From assembly GCA_002343455.1 (NCBI GenBank), contig DDSR01000381.1:1-32151 (forward strand): DNA of 32,151 bases, in the 5' to 3' direction. The position numbers and the translations under genes are program-made. Below the pieces are notes generated by a model that was not told the DNA's origin, did no database searches, and saw only the letters and a program-made list of their open reading frames with translations. Origin of the DNA: Deltaproteobacteria bacterium UBA2385. GTDB lineage: Bacteria > Myxococcota_A > UBA796 > UBA2385. Shown one piece after another: positions 23,474 through 29,951 of the stretch. How positions within the stretch are numbered: position 1 is the stretch's first letter; every line of letters begins with the position of its first letter.

Positions 23474-24330
23474 TGGGCGGGAGAGACCTCAATGGCGGTG
23501 TGGTCGATCAAGCCCTTGTTCTTGAACCAGGAGTTGTCGAAGAAGGACTCGTCGTTGATGCGGTAGCTGATCTCGCCGTGCTCGGGCGCGGTGAAGATCA
23601 TCATCTGACCGACCGGCTCGACCTTCTCCCAGCCCGAGTCGGCCTTGAACTTCATGATCAGCTGACCGGCAAAGCAGCCCTCGGTGTTGCAGGGCAGGGT
23701 GGTCCCCACCGCGGACTGCGCGGGATCGCCGGCGACGTTGATCCAGGGGCCGTTCTCGACGATGCGGTACTTGTCCTTCGGCGAGCCCGAGATGCGCACC
23801 GACTCCCCGGCGCAGATGTAGAGCGGGCGCTGCCAGCCGGTGCCGATGTCGAGGTAGTCGAACATCGTGTAGTCCAGCGGCTGCTTGCACTCGCCCTCGG
23901 TCAGGGTCGCCTTCAGGCCGCCCACCCAGCTCTGCCAGGCGTCGGTGCCGCCGCCGGCCATGGCCGCCTGGCACTTCTCCAGGTTCTTCAGCGAGACGGC
24001 CTCGACCCGATCGGGCCGACCCAGCAGCACGGTCTCGACCTCGAGCACCATGTCCTCGTCGAAGGAGACCCCGTCCTCGCGCTTGCCGCCCCACTGCTCG
24101 ACCATCGCGTCCATCGCCTTCTGGCGCTCGGACTTGAGGTCGGTCTGGCTGAGGGAGCCCCATGCCGGCGGGTAGTAGCAGGAGCCGGACCAGCCCTCTT
24201 GCGTCTGCCAGCCGACCAGGACCGGCGGAGGCGTGCCCTTCTTGGGCTTCTTCGGCTTCTTGCCGGCCAGGGCAGCCGGGCTGAGGAGGAGGAGGGCCAG
24301 GACGCCAAGCAGGCGGAGATCGGAGGACAT
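23470..24330 (-). CDS. Secreted protein with C-terminal LecA (PA-IL)-like galactose-binding-type domain
   Basis: 286 residues. Signal peptide 1-22 (LGVLALLLLSPAALA then Gly23), a Lys/Pro linker (KKPKKPKKGTPPP), a mixed alpha region of unknown type (about 38-155), and a beta-rich C-terminal domain (about 160-283). The last shows the landmarks of PA-IL-type lectin domains: VRISGSPKDKYRI, CFAGQLIMKFKADSGWEKV, MMIFTAPEHGEISYRINDES and FFDNSW. In LecA the INDN..DN loop binds calcium and galactose; the matching acidic/Asn residues remain here. Six Cys suggest disulfides. First gene of the seven-gene run; ATG 24330 has GGAG upstream. Similarity to LecA is by pattern only, so the ligand is open. Confidence 0.6.
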   Translation of the reverse strand: MSSDLRLLGVLALLLLSPAALAGKKPKKPKKGTPPPVLVGWQTQEGWSGSCYYPPAWGSLSQTDLKSERQKAMDAMVEQWGGKREDGVSFDEDMVLEVETVLLGRPDRVEAVSLKNLEKCQAAMAGGGTDAWQSWVGGLKATLTEGECKQPLDYTMFDYLDIGTGWQRPLYICAGESVRISGSPKDKYRIVENGPWINVAGDPAQSAVGTTLPCNTEGCFAGQLIMKFKADSGWEKVEPVGQMMIFTAPEHGEISYRINDESFFDNSWFKNKGLIDHTAIEVSPAQ

Positions 24331-24349
24331 GAGCGGCTCCAGTTCCCGA

Positions 24350-24379
24350 GGTGTAGCAGAGGTGCGGGCTCTCGTTCAA
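24350..24379 (-). promoter_or_regulatory. Candidate promoter of the seven-gene glycan operon
   Basis: On the minus strand TTGAAC (24379-24374) and TACACC (24355-24350) are 18 bp apart, about 20 bases before the first start codon of the run. Each hexamer matches the sigma-70 consensus at only three or four positions. The 209-bp gap to atpE is the obvious place for this operon's promoter. Confidence 0.3.
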
Positions 24380-24458
24380 CCCTGAGCACGTCCAGGGCGG
24401 TCGGGACAGCGCCCAGGAGGCCCACATAGCCACAAACACGACAACACGACCAAATCCT

Positions 24459-24523
24459 CCCCTAGGGGCGGACCGGGTCGTGCCGCGCAGCGCAGAGGTC
24501 GGCGCCGGGCCCCAGGGGGCCCG
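24459..24523 (-). terminator. GC-rich hairpin and palindrome downstream of atpE
   Basis: After the atpE stop the transcript can form a strong stem, CGGGCCC/GGGCCCG with a four-base loop (24506-24523, minus sense). Further on is a 10-bp palindrome CCCCTAGGGG (24459-24468). There is no immediate U-run. It could be a GC-type terminator separating the Fo operon from the glycan operon, or, for the palindrome, an operator for the latter. Confidence 0.4.
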
Positions 24524-24539
24524 ATCGCAGCACCCAGGA

Positions 24540-24854
24540 CTAGATCTTGTCCTGCAGCAGGTAGCCGATGACCAGGGCGTAGATGACCAGGGACTCGATG
24601 AGGGCGAGGCCGATGATCATCGGGGTGAAGAGCTTGCCGGAGGCCTGGGGGTTGCGGGCGATGCCCTCCAGGGCCGCCGAGGCGGCGCGGCTCTGGCCGA
24701 GGGCGCCGCCGAGGGCCGCGATGCCGATGGCGAGGCCGGCGCCGATGCCGACCAGACCCTTGTAGGAGTCACCGCCGTCCTGGGCGAAGGCGGGGGTGGA
24801 CACCATGAGCAGGGCCACCATGATGGGGAGCAGGGTCGAAAGCTTGGACTTCAT
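24540..24854 (-). CDS. atpE: ATP synthase Fo subunit c with N-terminal signal-like extension
   Basis: 104 residues. Forms the proton- or sodium-carrying rotor ring. ATG 24854 follows GGAGG by about five bases. The first 23 residues (LLPIMVALLMVSTPAFA then QDGG) look like a cleavable signal sequence, absent from E. coli AtpE but seen in some other bacterial c subunits. The two ring helices follow: GLVGIGAGLAIGIAALGGAL with the polar loop ARNPQA, then MIIGLALIESLVIYALVIGY with the ion-binding Glu. Around that Glu, Gln (in ALGQS), Ser (IES) and Tyr match positions used by sodium-binding rings, but the threonine position is Leu. Separated from atpB by 57 bp. Confidence 0.93.
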   Translation of the reverse strand: MKSKLSTLLPIMVALLMVSTPAFAQDGGDSYKGLVGIGAGLAIGIAALGGALGQSRAASAALEGIARNPQASGKLFTPMIIGLALIESLVIYALVIGYLLQDKI

Positions 24855-24911
24855 CGGGACCTCCAGAGGGAGTAGCGAGGGTAGGGAACGGTGCCGGGGG
24901 GCCGGCACGAT

Positions 24912-25754
24912 TCAGTGATGATCGTCGTGGACGATCGACATCGAGACGTAGATGATCGACAGGAGCGTGAACACGAAGGCCTGCAGGAACGAGACGAAGA
25001 AGCCCAGGCCCAGGAAGAGCGACGGGACGACCACCTTGGTCAGCTCGGACATGATGCCCAGCACCATGTGGTCGCCCACGATGTTGCCCATCAAGCGCAG
25101 CGAGAGCGAGACCGGCCGGATGACCAGCAGGCCCAGCAGCTCGATGCCCAGAATCAGCGGGGCCAGCCACCAGACCGGGCCGGCCATATGCTTGATGAAG
25201 GGGCCCGGGTTCCGCACCAGGCCGATGCCCACGTAGGCAAGCAGGACGACCAGGGCCATGGCAAAGTTGTTGCTCATGTTCTCGGTCGGCGGCAGCATGC
25301 CGGGCAGGACGCCCAGCAGGTTGTTGAAGAAGATGTAGATGAAGAGGCCGCCGAAGAGCGGGAAGAAGCGCAGGGTGGTGGCGTCGTCCAGCAGGGTGCC
25401 GGCCAGGTTGCGGATCGACGAGACGTAGAGCTCGAAGAGGTTGCGCAGGGAGAAGCCGTTGGCCGGCACGTACTGGAGGGTGCCGCCCTGCTTGCGGGCC
25501 GACTCCAGGCCAATGCGCGCCCCGATCGCCAGGGCGATCAGCACGAAGCAGACCAGCCAGGAGCCGAGCACCGCCACGGCGACGTGGCCGCCGTGGTCGT
25601 GGACGCCGAGGGGGGCCAGGAGCGTGTCGTCCAGGACGCCCGGGACCATGTGGAACCAGGAGAAGTTCGCCGTGCGCAGCAGCCCGTCGAGGGCGGGACC
25701 TGCGAGGGAGCCCAAGGAGGAGGCAGGGAGCGAGCCAGCGAGGAAGGACAACAT
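24912..25754 (-). CDS. atpB: ATP synthase Fo subunit a
   Basis: 280 residues, about six transmembrane helices. Stator subunit that provides the ion half-channels facing the c ring. The essential Arg lies in RPVSLSLRLMGNIVGDHMVL. The place of E. coli Glu219 is His here (the GDH pattern), and the E. coli His245 site appears to be Gly. The conserved end of the last helix, LQAFVFTLLSIIYVSMSI, is intact. A Ser/Leu/Ala-rich N-terminus and a His-rich periplasmic segment (LGVHDHGGHVAVAVLG) precede the core. ATG 25754 follows directly on the atpI-like stop with no spacer. Confidence 0.95.
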   Translation of the reverse strand: MLSFLAGSLPASSLGSLAGPALDGLLRTANFSWFHMVPGVLDDTLLAPLGVHDHGGHVAVAVLGSWLVCFVLIALAIGARIGLESARKQGGTLQYVPANGFSLRNLFELYVSSIRNLAGTLLDDATTLRFFPLFGGLFIYIFFNNLLGVLPGMLPPTENMSNNFAMALVVLLAYVGIGLVRNPGPFIKHMAGPVWWLAPLILGIELLGLLVIRPVSLSLRLMGNIVGDHMVLGIMSELTKVVVPSLFLGLGFFVSFLQAFVFTLLSIIYVSMSIVHDDHH

Positions 25755-26135
25755 TCAGGCCTCCGAGGGGGCGGCGAGCGTACCCACCGCCAGCACGGCT
25801 GCGTGCACCAGGATGGAGAGGACCACGACCGACCCGCCGAGCAACACCGCCGGCGCCGAGGTGATCTGCAGCAGGCCCCAGATCACGATGCCGATGGCCG
25901 TGAGCTTGGTGCCCAGGAAGAGGGCCGAGCCGTTCGAGGCGTAGCCGGCCTCGGCCGCGTCGAAGAGGCGGCGCACCAGGAAGGCCCACAAGCCCAGGTT
26001 GATCACCATGACCAGCGCGCTGATGGCGATGCCCCAGGCCAGGTCGGGCTGACCCGACGCAGCGGCAGCCGCGCACATGATCACGCCGATCGCGACCGCG
26101 CTAGTTGCCAGGGCCTTGGGGTTCGTTCCCGTCAC
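25755..26135 (-). CDS. AtpI-like membrane protein of the ATP synthase operon
   Basis: 126 residues with four predicted transmembrane helices (for example DLAWGIAISALVMVINLGLW and AVLLGGSVVVLSILVHAAVL). It sits between the AtpZ-like gene and atpB, the usual place of AtpI/UncI ('ATP synthase subunit I'), which assists c-ring assembly or Mg2+ supply. Sequence similarity to AtpI is faint, so the name rests mainly on size, topology and position. GTG 26135 overlaps the upstream gene by 35 bases and the stop abuts atpB. Confidence 0.65.
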   Translation of the reverse strand: MTGTNPKALATSAVAIGVIMCAAAAASGQPDLAWGIAISALVMVINLGLWAFLVRRLFDAAEAGYASNGSALFLGTKLTAIGIVIWGLLQITSAPAVLLGGSVVVLSILVHAAVLAVGTLAAPSEA

Positions 26136-26343
26136 GTTGCTCGGAGCCCTTCAGCCAGCGGTTCAGCCGCCAGAAGCCGACCAGCAGGCCGACCAGGGAG
26201 AGGAGGAGGAGAAGAAAGGGCGAGGTGCCGAGCTGGCCATCGAGCCAGCCCCCGACCAGCAGGCCGAGGCCGACGGAGACCACCAGCTCGGCAGCGGCCG
26301 CCGTCGCGGCGCCCATCTTCCGGAGGAGCTCGGGATCGAGCAT
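26101..26343 (-). CDS. AtpZ/AtpI-type small membrane protein (ATPase gene 1)
   Basis: 80 residues. ATG 26343 has GGAGGA seven bases upstream. Two transmembrane helices separated by a short Gly/Asp turn: VVSVGLGLLVGGWLDGQLG then LLLLLSLVGLLVGFWRLNRW. The GGWLDGQLGTSPF turn is the signature of the family encoded at the head of many F1Fo operons (AtpZ, 'ATPase gene 1'), proposed to form a Ca2+/Mg2+ channel with AtpI. The C-terminus is charged and cytoplasmic. First gene of the Fo operon, 82 bp after hemL. Confidence 0.8.
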   Translation of the reverse strand: MLDPELLRKMGAATAAAAELVVSVGLGLLVGGWLDGQLGTSPFLLLLLSLVGLLVGFWRLNRWLKGSEQRDGNEPQGPGN

Positions 26344-26425
26344 CCCAGTTCCTCCAGAAGGGGGGCAAGCGAAGGACCCCGCGCGTATCTCACCGCGGCG
26401 CCAGCGTCCAACCGTCAAGCGCGGA

Positions 26426-27703
26426 TCAGCCGAGAGCGCGCTCCATCGCCCGGCCGAGGCCGGCGATCAGGAAGGCGACGTCTTCATCCCGCAGGATGGC
26501 CGGCAGGAAGGCCGCCTCGAACTGGCTGGGGGGCAGGTAGATCCCCTCCTCCAGCGCCGCGCGATGGAAGCGCCCGAAGGCCTCGAGATCGCAGCCCTTG
26601 ACCTGCTCGAAGTCGGCGGGGGCCTGGGAGCGGAAGTAGACCGTGAACATCGAGCCCACCCGCACCATGGAGAGGCCGCGCGCCTCGACCAGGGGCCGCA
26701 GCCCGGCCTCGACCTGGGCGCCGATCTCCTCCAGCCGCAGGTAGAGCTCGTCGCTGAGCAGGGCCAGGGTCGCCCGACCGGCAGCCACCGCAAGGGGGTT
26801 TCCGGAGAGCGTGCCCGCCTGGTAGACCGGACCGACCGGCGAGAGGCGGCCCATCAGCTCGGCCCGGCCTCCGAAGGCCGCCAGGGGCAGCCCCCCGCCG
26901 ACGATCTTGCCCAGGCAGACCAGGTCGGCGTCGATGTCGAAGCGCTCGCAGGCGCCGCCTCGGGCGAGGCGGAAGCCGGTCATCACCTCGTCGATGATCA
27001 GCAGCGCGCCGTGGGCCCGGGTCAGCTCGCGCAGGCCCTGCAGGTAGCCGGGGGCGGGCGCGATGCAGCCCATGTTGCCGGCCACCGCCTCCAGGATGAC
27101 CGCCGCGATGTCGCCGCGCTCCAGCTGGGCCCGCACGGTGTCGAGGTCGTTGAAGGGCGCCGTGCGGGTCAGGTCCGCGACCGCCTGGGGGATCCCGGGG
27201 GAGCCGGGGCGGGCGAAGGTGGCCACCCCGCTGCCGGCGGCGACCAGGACCGCGTCGTGCGCGCCGTGGAAGCAGCCGTCGATCTTGACGATGCTGTCGC
27301 GGCCGGTCGCCCCGCGGGCGAGGCGGATCGCGTGCATGGTCGCCTCGCTGCCGCTGCTGCACAGGCGGACCTGCTCCAGCGAGGGGTGCGCCGCGCAGAG
27401 CTCTTCGGCGAAGAGCACCTCGCCCTCGGTCGGGCAGCCGAAGCTGGCGCCCAGGGCCATCGCCTTGCCGACCGCCTCGACCACGGCGGGGTGGGCGTGG
27501 CCGAGGATGAGCGGCCCCCAGCTGCCGATCAGGTCGAGGTAGCGGTTGCCGTCGACGTCGAACATCCAGGGGCCCTCGCCGCGGGCCATGAAGGGCGGCT
27601 CGCCCCCCACCGCGGCGAAGGCGCGCACGGGCGAGTTGACGCCCCCAGGGATGACGGCGCGGGCGCGCTCGAGCAGGGCGTGGCTACGGGAGGTGTTCAG
27701 CAT
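26426..27703 (-). CDS. hemL: Glutamate-1-semialdehyde 2,1-aminomutase
   Basis: 425 residues, normal length. PLP enzyme that converts glutamate-1-semialdehyde to 5-aminolevulinate, the committed tetrapyrrole precursor in the C5 pathway. Family features are IPGGVNSPVRAF near the N-terminus, CSSGSEATMHAIRLAR, IIDEVMTGFR (PLP-nitrogen Asp), the Schiff-base Lys266 in CLGKIVGGGLPLAAFGG and PVYQAGTLSGNPLAVAAG. ATG 27703 has GGAG upstream. It lies in a same-strand run from gyrA but with spacers on both sides (44 and 82 bp). Implies haem synthesis from glutamyl-tRNA. Confidence 0.97.
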   Translation of the reverse strand: MLNTSRSHALLERARAVIPGGVNSPVRAFAAVGGEPPFMARGEGPWMFDVDGNRYLDLIGSWGPLILGHAHPAVVEAVGKAMALGASFGCPTEGEVLFAEELCAAHPSLEQVRLCSSGSEATMHAIRLARGATGRDSIVKIDGCFHGAHDAVLVAAGSGVATFARPGSPGIPQAVADLTRTAPFNDLDTVRAQLERGDIAAVILEAVAGNMGCIAPAPGYLQGLRELTRAHGALLIIDEVMTGFRLARGGACERFDIDADLVCLGKIVGGGLPLAAFGGRAELMGRLSPVGPVYQAGTLSGNPLAVAAGRATLALLSDELYLRLEEIGAQVEAGLRPLVEARGLSMVRVGSMFTVYFRSQAPADFEQVKGCDLEAFGRFHRAALEEGIYLPPSQFEAAFLPAILRDEDVAFLIAGLGRAMERALG

Positions 27704-27747
27704 GGGGGCTCCGGGGAGACGGGGGGGAAGGAGCCGCCTCTAAGCCG

Positions 27748-28332
27748 CTACTCGCAGACTCCCCACAGCCCGGCGTCGGCCGCCTTCGCCGCGGACTCAT
27801 CCTCCCGGAAGGTCTCCTCGAAGGCGTCGTTGGGCTCGTAGATGAGCACGCTGGCGTAGCCCTCGCGCAGCAGGCGGCGCTGGTAGAAGTCCTGCTCGCC
27901 GGCGCCCAGGTGCACATAGGCCAGGGTGCGGTCGTAGTAGTCGGTGCACTCCCGGTCGAAGGTCAGCCACAGGCAGGATCCTTCGGCCAGCGAGGCCTTG
28001 GTGAAGGCCGAGGCCTCGGGCCCGTAGCACTCCTCGTCCGTCGAGCTGGTGTCGACCTCGGGCGTGTCGACCCCGATCATGCGGATCTTCTCGTCCCAGT
28101 TCGACGAGCGGACCTCGATGGTGTCGCCGTCGACCACCCGGTTCAGCCAGACCAGCTCGGGCTCCCGGCAGGGCGAGGAGACCGAGGGCAAAGTGGCCGG
28201 ATCGAGGTCCTCGATCGCGCAGTCCGGACCCCAGGTGCCGCCGTCGCTGCCGCCGTCCGTGCCGCTGTCGGAGGGGTCGACGACGGGATCGGAGGCCTGG
28301 GGGCAGGCGAACAGGACGAGGAGGGCGATCAC
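27748..28332 (-). CDS. Thermonuclease (SNase)-like lipoprotein
   Basis: 194 residues. It opens with a very short lipoprotein signal, IALLVLFAC (Cys10), and an Asp/Ser/Gly linker (SDSGTDGGSDGGTWG), so it should be tethered outside the cytoplasm. The rest is a staphylococcal-nuclease fold: NRVVDGDTIEV, KIRMIGVDTPEV (catalytic Arg and Glu, calcium Asp) and DYYDRTLAYVHLG (second catalytic Arg), then LLREGYASVLIY. All usual catalytic residues are visible, so it is probably an active calcium-dependent nuclease of the cell surface. Four Cys may form disulfides. GTG 28332 overlaps the TPR gene's stop (GTGA). Confidence 0.88.
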   Translation of the reverse strand: MIALLVLFACPQASDPVVDPSDSGTDGGSDGGTWGPDCAIEDLDPATLPSVSSPCREPELVWLNRVVDGDTIEVRSSNWDEKIRMIGVDTPEVDTSSTDEECYGPEASAFTKASLAEGSCLWLTFDRECTDYYDRTLAYVHLGAGEQDFYQRRLLREGYASVLIYEPNDAFEETFREDESAAKAADAGLWGVCE

Positions 28333-29141
28333 GGGGTGTCGATGGCAAGGAGGCGGGCGCGGCGCCGCTGGACCCCCGGCTCATCCGTCTCGACCGCGGA
28401 GAGCTCGGCCACGGCCTGGTCCACGCGGTCCAGGGCCTCGAGCGCCGACGCCGCACCGAGGCGGGCGAGGTTCTGGTCGGACCCGTCCGTCGCGGCCCGA
28501 GCCGCCGCCGAGTAGTGCCCGTAGGCCAGGGCCGGATCCACCGTCATGGTCAGGCGGCCCATCGCGAAGCTGGCCGCGAAGGCCTGCGCCGGATGCTCGG
28601 TCGCCCGCTGGAGCTGGGTCAGGGCCTGCTCGCTCAGCCCGGCGTCGGCCAGAGCCAGGCCCGCGTCCAGCAGCCACTGCCCGGCCTGCGGATCCTGGGG
28701 AGCCGTCGCCACCGCCTGGCCCCAGGCTTCGGCAGCCCGCACCGGGTCGTGTTGGTAGAGCAGGTAGAGCGTCCCCAGGCGAGCCGAGGCCTGGGCGGTC
28801 TCGGCCTGCCCCGGGTGCTGGAGGACGAAGTCGCGCAGCAGGTCGATCGCCCGCTGCGGCCGCGTCGTGTCCACCGAGGCCAGCGAGGCCGCCGCCCAGA
28901 GGGCTTCCCGTCGGGTCGAGGGGAGCAGGTGGCTGTGCGCGGAGTGCAGGTAGACGTCGATGGCGGCGTCGATCTGCCCCGAGGCGGCGAGGTCGCCGGC
29001 GTGCATCATCGGCCCCGGCGAGAGCGGGCTGAGCCAACCCCCGACCACCAGGGCGCCCACCAGCCCCAGCCGCACCATTCCCCGGGTCACGAACCGGAGC
29101 TCGCGGCGGGTGAGGAGGAGGGAGGAGAGATCAGTCCGCAT
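28329..29141 (-). CDS. Membrane-anchored tetratricopeptide-repeat protein
   Basis: 270 residues from ATG 29141 (277 if ATG 29162 is used; neither has a good ribosome site). A single transmembrane segment (MVRLGLVGALVVGGWLSPLS, about 22-41) follows a basic cytoplasmic N-terminus, placing the bulk in the periplasm. The rest is Ala/Leu-rich helical repeats, several TPR-like: DLAASGQIDAAIDVYLHSAH, ARLGTLYLLYQHDPVRAAEA, LLDAGLALADAGLSEQALTQ and AASALEALDRVDQAVAELSA. Presumably a protein-interaction scaffold; partner unknown. It is translationally coupled to the nuclease lipoprotein downstream, suggesting a shared role at the envelope. Confidence 0.8.
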   Translation of the reverse strand: MRTDLSSLLLTRRELRFVTRGMVRLGLVGALVVGGWLSPLSPGPMMHAGDLAASGQIDAAIDVYLHSAHSHLLPSTRREALWAAASLASVDTTRPQRAIDLLRDFVLQHPGQAETAQASARLGTLYLLYQHDPVRAAEAWGQAVATAPQDPQAGQWLLDAGLALADAGLSEQALTQLQRATEHPAQAFAASFAMGRLTMTVDPALAYGHYSAAARAATDGSDQNLARLGAASALEALDRVDQAVAELSAVETDEPGVQRRRARLLAIDTP

Positions 29142-29174
29142 CGGGGGGCAAGCTACTCGCATCGTCCGAGGGAT

Positions 29175-29951
29175 TCAAGGCGCAGGACACTTCGCGACAA
29201 TCAATCCACGACCCGTTGACAGGCCCTCGTCGAGCCACCGTGGAACAAGTCCAGCTTGTTCCACGGCATCCACCAGGACCTCCATCGGGCAGAGCCACAG
29301 CTCGTGGTGCTCGACGAAGTGCTCGACCCCATGGTGCGCGCGGGCCACGAGGTAATGCAGCTCCATCACGCTGATGCGCAAGCCCCCCACCTCGCGAGAG
29401 CTGGAGACCCCCGCCCGGGCCACGTAGATCTCCACTGGAGTTGCGTCCAGCTCGGGGTGCCCGGCCGTCTGGAGGGTCGGGCGGCCCTCCTCCCAGACCT
29501 CGGGGCGCACCCAGGGCTCCAGGATCAACACCCCTCCCGGCCGCAGCAGGGCCGCCAGGCGCCGGAGCCCCTCACGCAGGCGGTCCTGCGGCCAGAGGTA
29601 GCCTATCGACGAGAAGAGGCAGAGCACCGCGTCGTAGCGGCCGCCGACCTGCTCGGGCTCGACCGTGAGCATGTCGGCCTGCCACAGCGGCACCTCGGGC
29701 AGCTTGCGGCGGGCCTGTCCGATCATCCCCTCGTTCAGGTCGAAGCCCGCCACCTCGTGGTCCCAGGCCAGCTCCGCGAGGTAGCTGCCGGTCCCGCAGG
29801 CCGCCTCCAGCACCCGGGAGCCCGCGCCGACGCCGGCCTCCCGCAGCAGCGAGCGGACCTGCTGCGCCTCGCGCCGGTAGTCCTTCCACTGGTAGACCAG
29901 GTCGTAGAGCTCGGCGCGCTCCGTGTAGAGCGGAGGGCTACTCTTCTCCAC
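29175..29951 (-). CDS. SAM-dependent methyltransferase, DesVI-like
   Basis: 258 residues, class I methyltransferase fold. Motif I is VLEAACGTGSYLAEL; the acidic ribose-binding residue is in VAGFDLNEGMIGQARRKLP; motif III-IV region CLFSSIGYLWPQ and RPGGVLILEPW. The opening (LYDLVYQWKDYRREAQQV) and the FSSIGYL segment match the aminosugar N,N-dimethyltransferase type (DesVI/TylM1), so a sugar-amine or small-molecule substrate is possible, though many such proteins are uncharacterised. GTG 29951 lies inside the end of gyrA (14-base overlap), so it is probably co-translated with it. Confidence 0.85.
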   Translation of the reverse strand: MEKSSPPLYTERAELYDLVYQWKDYRREAQQVRSLLREAGVGAGSRVLEAACGTGSYLAELAWDHEVAGFDLNEGMIGQARRKLPEVPLWQADMLTVEPEQVGGRYDAVLCLFSSIGYLWPQDRLREGLRRLAALLRPGGVLILEPWVRPEVWEEGRPTLQTAGHPELDATPVEIYVARAGVSSSREVGGLRISVMELHYLVARAHHGVEHFVEHHELWLCPMEVLVDAVEQAGLVPRWLDEGLSTGRGLIVAKCPAP

